Assembly: GCF_031755915.1 (NCBI RefSeq)
Contig: NC_083389.1
Location: forward strand, 23,807,001-23,871,000
Direction of reading: 5' to 3'
DNA: 64,000 nt
Source of the DNA: Ziziphus jujuba
Lineage: Eukaryota; Streptophyta; Magnoliopsida; Rosales; Rhamnaceae
Part shown: positions 55,868 through 64,000 of the stretch, piece after piece
How the letters are laid out: each line of letters begins with the position of its first letter
How positions within the stretch are numbered: the first letter of the stretch is position 1
The notes under the pieces: model-generated
Told to the model about the DNA's origin: nothing
Database searches by the model: none
The model's input: the letters and a program-made list of their open reading frames with translations, nothing else
Translations under genes and position numbers: made by a program

Positions 55868-56560
55868 TGTGGCAATGTTAGCTACATTTTGATGTAAACT
55901 TGAGGCAAATGTATGCAAGAGGGAGTTATGTTCTTTGTTTTCATGCTTGTTTTTAGTTTTTTAGGACTTTCTTTGCTTAAGGCTTTTAATTAGATGTTCA
56001 ACAATACTAAATGATTTGTAATTAAGTTTAGAAGCCATCTTAGGTCACAAATTAAGAGAGCTAGTTAAGGAGTTGAAGAGTTTAAGTTACTTGTAGAAGC
56101 TTGGTGATGTGTCAAGCTAAAATTTAACCTAATTCTCAACCAATGCAGCATATAGTAAGTGTCAAGCCATGAGTGGACTACTCCATCATGAGGCAAGCTA
56201 TGTGAGAGAGGCAAATGTCAAGCATCCATTGGACAATGATGATGACATTGCATTCACACCACCGGCTACTTCATTTTAAAGCACTCCACTCTCATTTGCT
56301 CATATGGATAGTTATCTAGCTTCAATTCATGCTTTTTTGAATTGTCATATATTGACAATTACCATGAATGAAAACTAAGTTCTTTTGGCTCATTTTTTAT
56401 ATTGCAAAAACATAAAACACCATCATAAACCTATCGATTTCGAGCAAGCAACTCAAAGTTGCATACTTTGTTGCATTTGAAAGCAAAAGCTTCGAACAAA
56501 ATCTAATAACAACAAGAAAAACACTTTAAATACTCTTGAGAACTAACCTTGTCTTTTTTA
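55868..56560 (+). repeat. Copia 3' LTR
   Basis: 693 bp from TGTGGCAATGTTAGC to cttgtctttttta. It matches the split 5' LTR and retains about 100 bases (55915-56025) that are absent from the interrupted left copy. Confidence 0.82.
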
Positions 56561-56566
56561 GTCCTT

Positions 56567-57701
56567 GATGGTGATGACAATTAGCTCGCGCCTGCACAAC
56601 AAACAACCCGCTGAGGTGCTGACCCGCTACGGATGAAGACCACGTCAATCACTAGAGCTCAAGCCAAGAGATTTAAGGAGAAACTGGTTGATTTTATATA
56701 GGGAGTACTTAATTCTCAAATGGGCTTGTCAATACCCAAAGATACAAAGCTTGTTTTGAGCATCCAAGTGGTGGAGGCCGATACGGACCTGGATAGCTGT
56801 TTCTGTGCAAATTTGGACTCTGGGCAGCAAGGAATGGTTCCGACACTTCATGAACTCAATAAATATCATTAAGAGGACATGGAATCCAGCCAAGGTAGAA
56901 TCAAAAGCATCTGAAAAGGACTTGTACGGACAACATCTCAATTTGGCTGAAAATGTGCTGTTTAGCCATTGACTTTGACTTTTCTTCTTGTTTGACTTAT
57001 TCCAATCAAGATGCAACATGTGGGAATCATTATTAATCATATTTGGGATCCTAAATGGCATATGGAAGCTGATTTGGAGACCAAACAAGCTGGATATTGG
57101 TCAAAGATACCTTAGTAGTCAAACTAGTCAACTAGTTTCCTAATTTGATTTTGACTTTTTGTTTTATGAAATTAGTCTTTTATTTGGTTTCTATTTATTT
57201 ATTTGCTGGAAAAATAAACTTAGGAAAATTATTATTTTATTATTTTCATTGTAAGTTAATTAATTCCTAATTCAAAATAAGGGAATTAATTAATCCAAAT
57301 TAGATTAGGAAAGAGGTGAATTTCGGCCAAACTAGGTTTCCTATTATTTGGTGGCCGGTTTTACCTGGATAATTAGGGTTTTATTTTATAACTTTTTAGT
57401 CTATTTAAGGGATTATTTTATCAATAATAGTCAGTACACTATTCATACAGAAAATTAATTGTGAGATTGAATTTCTCTCTGTTCTCTTTGAACACCTAAC
57501 ACACCATTAGTGAGTGAGTGTTTTAGTTTTGATTTATCAATATGATATCCATCACCTATTGTGGCGCTTCATTATACCAAAGTTTCTAATCACAGGTTGG
57601 TTAGGAGTTGAGCTCATTCCATTAAAATTTGAACCTAATTGAGATCTGGGCTAATATAATATGGGTTTTGGTGCGTGTCGACCAAGGTTGGTATAAGATG
57701 G
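56567..57701 (+). mobile_element. Solo LTR of the 8-kb gypsy family (56572-57696)
   Basis: A single LTR starting TGATGACAATTAGCTCGCGC is flanked by a perfect 5-bp duplication GATGG (56567-56571 and 57697-57701). It matches the other LTRs of the family over its full length, including the SITRAQAKRFKEKLVDFI coding stretch near 56645-56700. No internal region is present. It inserted at or just beyond the right end of the copia element, next to LINE-A segment 4. Confidence 0.93.
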
Positions 57702-58080
57702 TTCCTCGAAAATTTAGATCATAATGGTTGAAGTTTCTTAACTATGTTCTTTTTATACAATTTATGGTTTCTCATATTTTTCATGAAGGTAACAAAGTTA
57801 CTAATTTACTTTCTAAAGAAGTTAGTTCTACAACCTCCGACTATTGGAGTTACGAGTTGCCTTCTATTTGTTCTCACACACATATTGATGATCTTACGGG
57901 TGGTCAAGCTTATAGATTTTCTGTTTAGTAGATTGTTTTCCTTTTTATTGTGTTTAGTTATGTTTCGTAATACTCTTTTTCCTCCTAGAAGTTTTCTCCA
58001 CTTGCTTTTTTTTTCCTTGTTTTTTTGTAGGTTTTAATGGGGCAGGTGATTTTCTCTTGATCATTTAGAGTATTGTTTTT
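57702..58080 (+). pseudogene. LINE-A segment 4: RNase H C-terminus
   Basis: The translation (starting in the GATGG/TTCC junction) reads VPRKFRS then WLKFLNYVLFIQFMVSHIFH, EGNKVTNLLSKEVSSTTSDY and WSYELPSICSHTHIDDLTGG. HIFHEGNKVTNLLSK corresponds to the H.FREGN..AD.LAK motif that closes plant LINE RNase H domains. It follows directly on segment 3. A frame of 66 codons (57728-57928) is still open. Confidence 0.78.
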
Positions 58081-58640
58081 GTACTCCTTGTAATACTTTT
58101 CTTAGTTTAATTATATTCTTTTGTTGAGGTTGAGTTAAATGGGGTTCAAAATTGGAATGCCCTTTCCTCTTTTCATGTAGTTGATTTTATTTTTATTATC
58201 ATCATGCTAACCTAGTTGGGATGCTCTTTCTTTTGCTCCTGTAGGTATTTTATTTTGTTCATTAAGATTTTCTCCACTGAGGTTTTTGATTAATGAGGTC
58301 GGTGGGGTCTTGTAGGTTACTACCTTTGTTCTTCTATTTTGTGTTTTGTTGTTTCTCATCATCATCATCATAACTATTTTATCATTAAGATTTTCCGTAT
58401 TGAGTTTTTTGCTTAATGAGGCTGGTAGGGGTCATGTATGCTATTGCCTTTGTTATTTTATTTTGCATTTTATTGTATCTCCTCCTTGTATATATATATA
58501 TATATATATTTATTTCTTTTTCATTAATATCATGCTTCTTTCTGACTATGATCATCATCCTCACCATCATCATTATTATTATTTTTTGAATATTTATGTG
58601 GTTTTTTTTTTTTTTTTTTTTTTTTTTTATAGTTTTGTTT
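58081..58640 (+). repeat. LINE 3' region with tandem duplication and microsatellites
   Basis: Copies 58261-58357 and 58384-58481 (offset 123) share attaagattttc, attaatgaggt/cttaatgaggc and tgttctt/tgttatt..attttg. They resemble LINE-type 3' untranslated sequence. A (TA)n run (58489-58509), CAT/CAC repeats and a T24-class run (about 58600-58629) follow. Open frames here are repeat translations. Confidence 0.65.
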
Positions 58641-59367
58641 TAACAATGTTACTCAGGGATTTAGTTTCCCATGCCATTTCCTTGGAATCACTCTGCTCCT
58701 ACTCATTTATTTAATGTAGATCATGTGCTCCTTTTTTGTTGCAGCACTATGTGGCATATTAAGAATATTATACATGCTTTATGATCTTATAGTGCACTTT
58801 CAAGACAACATCTTAATTTAGAGAAGCGGTATATTTATTTTTGGTATTCCATTGCTCGTCATAATTATGTTCTTATTGATATTGATATGTGAGCTAGATC
58901 TCTTCCTCTTAATTATCTTAGTGTTCCTTTATTTAAGTAGCTTCTTCAACTTATCGCTAATAACAAGTTTCTTGAAAAGTTATCTTTCTATAGTAGAAAG
59001 GCTGTCTCATTTATTCTATTATGATTGTCAAATCTGTGCATACCTTTTTGATCCACAAGTGGCTAACAAACGTGCTTAAATCCTTTAATTGACTCATTAA
59101 GAACTTTTTATGGTCCAGCTTTTTTAGTTGTCAGAACTTTGTTACCGTTCCTTGGTTGGTTTGTTGTATGCCTTTAAAACTTAGGGGTCTTAATATTAAA
59201 AACCTTATTTCCTTTAACAAAGCTCTTCTTTGCAAACTTACTTAGAAGACTATGTTTAAAGATATAGAGGTTTCCAAATTTTTAAAGGCTAGGTATTTAG
59301 GCAAACTAGACTTTATATTACGTTTCATCTTCCATATGGCTGAGTTTAAGGGATCAATATATTTAGA
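58641..59367 (+). pseudogene. LINE-B fragment: reverse-transcriptase palm to thumb
   Basis: A second LINE copy shows PMPFPWNHSAPTHLFNVDHV and LLFC (the F-A-D-D active site decayed to N-V-D-H), NIIHAL.SYSALSRQHLNLEK and IYFWYSIARH, then RSLPLNYLSVPLFK, and finally VSSSIWLSLRDQ at the right end. These are consecutive ORF2 segments, with many stops. It is cut at 59368 by the LTR of the next gypsy copy. It is related to LINE-A but overlaps it in content, so it is a separate copy. Confidence 0.75.
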
Positions 59368-60473
59368 TGATGAGAATCCACCCGAGCCCGTACAACCAAC
59401 CACCAGGCTAAGGTGCTAATCTGATACAGATGAAGACTGGGCCAATCACTAGGGCTCAAGCTAAGAAGTTTAAGGACAACCTGGCTGCTTTTATATAGGG
59501 AGTAATCCATTCTCAAAAGGGCTTGTCCATACCTGAAGATACAAGGCCTGTTTTAAGCATTCAAGTGATGGAAGCTGATACAGACCCGGATAGCAGTTTG
59601 GTGCATTTATAGATTCCGGGCAGCGGAAAATGGGTTCAAATCTTCTTGAATTCACTTGATATCATTAAGAAGTAACTGGTCAAGATTGAAACTAAGCTGG
59701 TCATTTAGGGCTTGTGCACATGAGAGAGAAATTGGCCGGTTTTACTGTATTTTGTTGCTGGCTTTGCTGTATTTTGCTGAGTTGGCTTTTTCTTTTTGAT
59801 CCAAGAAAGGGCAACGTATAGGACTCAATGTTCATCCTATTTGGTGTCATTTAAGGCATATGGAAGTTGATTTGGAGCTTAAATTGGTCAAAGGCAGCTT
59901 AGTTGAAAAGATAGTATTTTAGTTTCCTAATTTGATTTCTACTATTTGTTTTAGGAAATTACCTTTAATTTTGGTTTTATTTGTTTAGTTTCTAGAAAAA
60001 TAACTTTAAGAAAGTTAGAATCTTATTATTTTGGTGTAAATTAATTAATTCCTAATTCAAACAAAGGAATTGATTAATCAATAAGATTAGGAAAGGTTAT
60101 AAATTTTGGCCAACACTTTAGTTTCCTAATGCTGGTCGGTTTTGTCTTAGTTTCTAAGGTTTTATTTTGTAATTTTTCTAGCCTATTTAAAGGCTTGTTT
60201 TATCAATAATATTCAGTACATTATTCATACAGAAAATTATTGTGAGATTGAATTCTCTTTATTTTCTTTGAACACCTAAAACACCATTAATGAAAGAGTG
60301 TTTTGGTTTGACTTATCAATAGGATATCCATCACCTATTGTGGTGTCTTCATTATATCAAGGTTCCTAATCACAGGTTGTTTAGGAGTTGAGGTGACCAT
60401 TAGAACTTGAACATAATTAGATTCGGACTAATATAATACGGGTTTAGGCGCAGGTCGTCCTAGGTTTGTATCA
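59368..60473 (+). repeat. 5' LTR of the right-hand gypsy copy
   Basis: 1106 bp from TGATGAGAATCCACCCGAGC to CCTAGGTTTGTATCA. It includes MKTGPITRAQAKKFKDNLAA in frame near 59430-59490. It is followed by the primer site after two bases. Confidence 0.94.
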
Positions 60474-60475
60474 TT

Positions 60476-60486
60476 TGGTATCAGAG
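60476..60486 (+). other. Primer-binding site, initiator tRNA-Met type
   Basis: TGGTATCAGAG lies two bases after the LTR, the same spacing as in the full-length sibling. Confidence 0.9.
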
Positions 60487-61449
60487 ATAAATTTTGTTAA
60501 GGTTTGATCTATCTTTATTTGCTCTATTTTATTTTGTGTTAATCCACAATTTTAGCATTAGGTTAAGGTTGCATCCATCTCATACACATTCAGCATCTTT
60601 AAAAAAAAAAAAATGATTCCTAGTTAAATTAGGATTTCCTTGTTTTACCGTATTTTTGTTTCCTAGTTTGTTGGTTGTTTTTCATACTTGTTCTTAGTAA
60701 TTTAGTTTATTGTTGATTTTTCTTGCTGTTTTGATCTTAAATATTTGTATTCATTTATTAAAAAAAAAAAGTGTGTTTGCGGCAACATATATAGATTTAC
60801 AAAAAATTGCAAATTTGTATTTTGTTGTTGAAGGTCACCGATTTGGTGGATTTTTGGTGTTGAATTGCTATTTTTGGTGTTGATCTTTTCTACTGGAGTT
60901 GTTTTACATTTTGTAAGAAGAAAAGCCAAACAGAAAAGAGAAAGGAAAAATCGGTTTGTTGAATTTAATGTTTGCTGGAAATTTCTTTGAACTACTGAAT
61001 TGTTGACTATTTATTCAATATTTGGAGTTGCTGGAGAATTATTTTTGCTGCTGGATATATGAATTTTGGGTACTAAAAAATATTGGATTAAAATTAGCTA
61101 AAGGATTTGATAAAAAAAAACTTGAATTACAAAGGACAACAACCAACAACTATTCCTTATTTTTGTCCAAATTGATTCTTGTTCGTGTTTGAATTTCTTT
61201 CTCTAAATTTTATTCTTGCATTCTTAAATTCTTACCATCTGTCCCATTTTTTATTCATTCCAAAATTTTCTTTGCTAAATTGCCTTAATTTTTGCTTAGA
61301 AAAGTCGAGAATTAGGTGTTTAAAAATTCACTCGGTATTGCTTCCTTTTTTTGCTACTGTTTTGTTGATAAGTTTAATTAAAACATACTTGTGATCTAAT
61401 TGCCGTTTTATGGATTTTTTAATTAGAACTTTGAGTATTCATCTATGGT
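60487..61449 (+). other. Untranslated leader of the right-hand gypsy copy
   Basis: AT-rich leader without coding similarity. The last part (ttaattagaactttgag, about 61418-61435) matches the sibling in the expected orientation. Confidence 0.6.
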
Positions 61450-61654
61450 AATTACTCAAAGACAACTCTCATGTCCATTTGCTCACCAGTCCCCGTAGCT
61501 CGGGAATTGCCTTTAAATCCTACGAACTCCTATTCTCACTCTTGAATCTGCCATGTTAGTATGAATATCACAAAAATAAAATAGGACCTCACCAAATTCA
61601 CTCCCTTACATGTTTCACTCAATCAAGGTCTCGACACTCATGTTTACACACTAA
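61450..61654 (-). other. Inverted segment covering the gag start
   Basis: This stretch matches the sibling element only in the opposite orientation to its surroundings. Read on the minus strand it gives the gag beginning MADSRVRIGVRRI (ATG at 61554-61552), equivalent to MTDSRMRRGG in the sibling. Also shared is gacctcaccaaattcactcc, on the same plus-strand sense as 45268-45287. A short inverted repeat, ctttgagta / tactcaaag (61429-61456), lies at the left junction. Confidence 0.78.
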
Positions 61655-61663
61655 TTTCAGTTA

Positions 61664-62590
61664 ACATCCCAAGGAATTCCACATACAAGGCTTGATGCTC
61701 ATGGAGGCCGAGGTCGAGGGCGACCTAGAGAGGAATTTTGGGAAGCTAATTTTGAAGATGACTTGGAGGAGGAGTTTGATGAAAATTTTGCACTCCAAGG
61801 AAGGCAAAACTGTAGGGGAGTAGCAATGAAAGAAGATGATGATTTTGGGAATATCAAGGTAAACATCCCACTTTTCATAGGAAAAAATGACCCGGAAGCT
61901 TATTTGGAATGGGAGGAGCAAATGGAGATGATTTTTGACTGTCATAGCTATTCGGAGGCCAAGAAAGTTAAATTGGCAGCAATGGAATTTGGATACTATG
62001 CACTCCAATGGTGGACCAATGAGCAAGGAACCCAAAGAAGAGTAGGAGATGAATTGATTACTACATGGCGACAAATGAAAGGAGCCATGAGGAAGCGATT
62101 TATACCAGCACACTATCATAGGTTGCTGCATCAAAGACTTCAGTCATTATCTCAAGAAAATAGGTCCATGGAGGATTATTACAAGGAGATGGAGATGCTT
62201 ATGATGAGGTTAAGCATGAATGAAGATAAAGAAGCAACCATGGCAAGGTTTTTAGGTGGTTTGAATCGTGAGATAGCCAATTAACTAGAATTGCAACAAT
62301 ATATGGAATTAGAGGAGATGTTGCATGTGGCTATTAAATTAGAGCATCAATTTAAGAGGAGGGGTATAAGCTCACGGTTTGGAGGTGTTTCCAATAGCGG
62401 AAGGTCAAATCCAAGTGGCTAGAGAAACAATCCTACCTATGAAAACAAGCCAAAGCTGAAGAATGATGGTAAATCTGATCCTAAACCTTCAAGATATAGA
62501 GAAATTGTTTGTTTTAAGTGCCAGGGTTGAGGACACATAGCTAACCAATGCCCGAATATAAGCCGAGACCCAACATGCACCCAATACCGA
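61664..62590 (+). pseudogene. Right-hand gypsy gag, start lost
   Basis: After the inversion the normal frame resumes with an Arg/Gly-rich stretch (HGGRGRGRPREEFWEANFED). An open frame from 61763 to 62284 (173 codons) follows, with FGNIKVNIPLFIGKNDPEAY, AAMEFGYYALQWWTNEQGTQ, KRFIPAHYHRLLHQRLQSLS and SMEDYYKEMEMLMMRLSMNE. A stop after GGLNREIAN is followed in the same frame by LELQQYMELEEMLHVAIKLE. The knuckle CFKCQG.GHIANQC near 62508-62550 has a stop inside. The natural start is in the inverted segment, so no normal Gag can be made. Confidence 0.85.
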
Positions 62591-63060
62591 ATTAAATTTG
62601 GTTTCTAGGAGAGTGCTGGCTATATACAAGGATGAGGATCAAGTTCAAAGGGAAAAAATCTTCCACACTTGCTGTGAAATCCAAGGTAAGATTTGTAGTG
62701 AAGTTGTACAAATGTAATTAGTAACATTGTGGTTGATAAATTAGGCTTAACAATTATTAAACATCGAGAACCATATAGATTACAATGGCTTAATGATAGT
62801 GGTGAGATGAAAGTGAATAAACAAGCCAAGGTAAAATTTAGCATAGATAAATATGTGGATGTTATTTTGTGTGATGTTGTGCCTATGCATGCCGGACATA
62901 TTCTCTTAGGTAGGCCATGGCAATTTGATAAAGATGCTACTCATTATGGTCAAGAGCATTGTATTATTTTTAGATTTAAAGGTAAAAAGGTAAACATGGA
63001 GCCATTAACTCCTAAGGAGGTGTATAGAGATCAAATACAAATACAATAAAGGAGGGAGGC
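62591..63060 (+). pseudogene. Right-hand gypsy protease remnant, active site deleted
   Basis: The upstream part reads ..RRVLAIYKDEDQVQREKIFH and TCCEIQGKICS. A 16-base deletion relative to the sibling at about 62698 then removes the D-S-G-containing codons. The frame continues as VVDKLGLTIIKHREPYRLQW, LNDSGEMKVNKQAKVKFSID, VVPMHAGHILLGRPWQFDKD and MEPLTPKEVYRDQIQIQ, ending at 63049. The open frame 62729-63049 is thus a protease C-terminal half without catalytic residues. Confidence 0.82.
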
Positions 63061-64000
63061 CGAAAAACTCAAGGAGAAAGCTAGTATGGCACCTACGGCT
63101 TCATCATCCATCAAAGAAGGTAAGTCCAAATTTTTTGTTCAAGGTAAGCATTCTTAGATTCAAATTGAGTGGAAAAACCATGAGGAAACCAAAAGTGTGG
63201 TGAGGAAGGGAAAGAAACCTGAGAGGGAAGAATAACCAGTAAAAATCTAGAGTGATGCAAAAATCCTTGGATCTGTGAGTGAGAAAGGAAAAGAAAGAAA
63301 AGAGAGGAAAAATAAAAAAATTTATTTGAGTTTTGGGGATTTTAATAAAGCTATCTTGGGTAAGAAACCATTATTGGTTATGATTTTTAAAGAAGCTTAT
63401 TTGAATGATCAAGCTAACCTTAAAGAACTTGAATTGCCAAGTTCAATTCTTTCTCTTTTGCAAGATTTTGAAGATGTCTTTCTAGATGAAGTTCCAAATG
63501 GATTACTACCTATTAGAGGGATTGAACATCAAATTGACTTTTTCCTAGGGGCTGCCATACCAAATAGACCTGCATATAGAAGTAATCCCAACGAGACGAA
63601 GGAGCTACAACGGCAAGTGAATTTCTAGATAAAGGTTACATTCGTGAAAGTATGAGTCCATGTGCTGCTCCTGTTTTGTTAGTGGATAAAAAAGATCGCT
63701 CATGGAGAATGTATGTTGATTGTAGGGCTATAAATAATATCACCATTAAATATAGACATTCAATTCCTAGATTAGATGATATGCTTGATGAATTGGATGA
63801 TGCTTGTATGTTTTCTAAAATTGAACTTCGGAGTGGATACCATCAAATTAGGATGAAAGATGGTGATGAATTGATTACCGCATTTAAGACTAAATATGGG
63901 CTATATGAATGGTTAGTTATGTCTTTCGGCACTAATGCACCTAGTACTTTCATGAGGCTTATGAATCATGTTAAATTTTTGGTTGTGTATTTTGATGATA
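63061..64000 (+). pseudogene. Right-hand gypsy linker and reverse-transcriptase N-terminal half
   Basis: A Lys/Glu-rich linker (GKERKERKNKKIYLSFGDFN) leads to LLQDFEDVFLDEVPNGLLPI, RGIEHQIDFFLGAAIPNRPA and [15 protein letters not shown], then a frameshift at about 63620. The next frame gives [60 protein letters not shown] and [11 protein letters not shown], reaching YFDD at the window edge. The first catalytic Asp (usually IDLRSGYHQ) is Glu here. A Leu is missing from FGLTNAP, and a few residues are missing before KFLVVYFDD. Confidence 0.85.

Larger units (their letters stand above)
48412..56560 (+). mobile_element. Degenerate Ty1/copia retrotransposon, itself interrupted
   Basis: The 3' LTR (55868-56560) begins TGTGGCAATGTTAGCTACAT. 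The same start lies at 48412, and the rest of that 5' LTR resumes near 51318 and ends at 51868. Between the LTRs, plus-strand frames show Gag knuckle, integrase, reverse transcriptase and RNase H in the copia order (integrase before polymerase). Stops are frequent. No clean target duplication is seen at its ends. It sits between LINE-A segments 3 and 4, so it inserted into LINE-A. Confidence 0.85.
59368..64000 (+). mobile_element. Second copy of the 8-kb Ty3/gypsy family, cut by window edge
   Basis: 5' LTR, primer site, leader, gag, protease region and the start of reverse transcriptase occur in plus orientation. The rest lies beyond 64000. It is a sibling of the element at 39517-47485 but has its own lesions: a micro-inversion over the gag start, a 16-base deletion at the protease active site and stops in gag. 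It inserted into LINE-B. Confidence 0.93.

Noticed and set aside
48412..56560. A clean 5-bp target duplication for the copia element
   Set aside because: Left flank gagtt and right flank gtcct do not match; the solo LTR inserted beside the right end and decay obscure the site.
58346..58714. 122-codon frame with His-rich and Phe-rich runs
   Set aside because: The runs come from CAT/CAC and poly-T repeats; only the last part matches LINE-B, in another frame.
46359..60486. TGGTATCAGAGC sites as tRNA-Met gene fragments
   Set aside because: Each lies two bases from an LTR end and lacks the rest of a tRNA, so they are primer-binding sites.

Overview
This is an AT-rich, repeat-dominated plant nuclear window. 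Two spliced plant genes support a flowering-plant, probably eudicot, origin: an S1FA-like protein gene and a PLAC8/cell-number-regulator-8-like gene. Degenerate 'atatcgatggaaatat' stretches near 25.8 kb and 27.7 kb recall grapevine intergenic repeats, but that is only a weak hint about genus. I see no rRNA, tRNA, CRISPR array, operon or organellar block.

Left part (1-15 kb): AT-rich intergenic DNA with small tandem duplications and a hAT-like MITE. It is followed by a complete but non-autonomous LTR retrotransposon (6668-13766). Its LTRs are about 1.75 kb, its primer site matches tRNA-Asp, and its gag remnant carries two CX2CX3HX4C zinc knuckles. It has no reverse transcriptase or integrase. 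A Tourist-like MITE follows at 14.7 kb.

Gene-bearing part (15-28 kb): a two-exon S1FA-like gene on the plus strand (15486-17095) and a three-exon CNR8-like gene on the minus strand (25392-23611) whose second intron starts with GC. Between them a relic Ty3/gypsy gag element (18.0-21.5 kb) was hit by a 5'-truncated L1 LINE that still has its poly-A tail. Left of 28 kb on the minus strand lie a frameshifted DUF599 pseudogene and a DUF4220 gene fragment.

Right part (31-64 kb): a nest of transposons. One L1-type LINE (here LINE-A) can be followed in four collinear pieces from 32.95 to 58.07 kb. The pieces are separated by (i) a 5.3-kb composite block holding a solo LTR and MITEs, (ii) a full-length Ty3/gypsy element in minus orientation (39517-47485, target duplication GTGAA), and (iii) a degenerate Ty1/copia element (48412-56560) whose own 5' LTR is split by a further 2.9-kb insertion, plus another solo LTR (56572-57696, target duplication GATGG). 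A second LINE fragment (58.64-59.37 kb) is cut by another copy of the same Ty3/gypsy family, which runs off the right edge (59368 to beyond 64000).

That Ty3/gypsy family (LTR about 1.1 kb, initiator-Met primer site) is present as one full element, two solo LTRs and one edge-truncated copy. Its polyprotein reading frame runs through the polypurine tract into the 3' LTR and ends in a conserved basic peptide like the C-terminal tail of CRM-type chromoviruses. No element in the window looks coding-competent. I found no clearly new gene system. The most informative observations are structural: the nesting record, the LTR-encoded tail, a micro-inversion over a gag start, and a tandem duplication of a GC splice donor.
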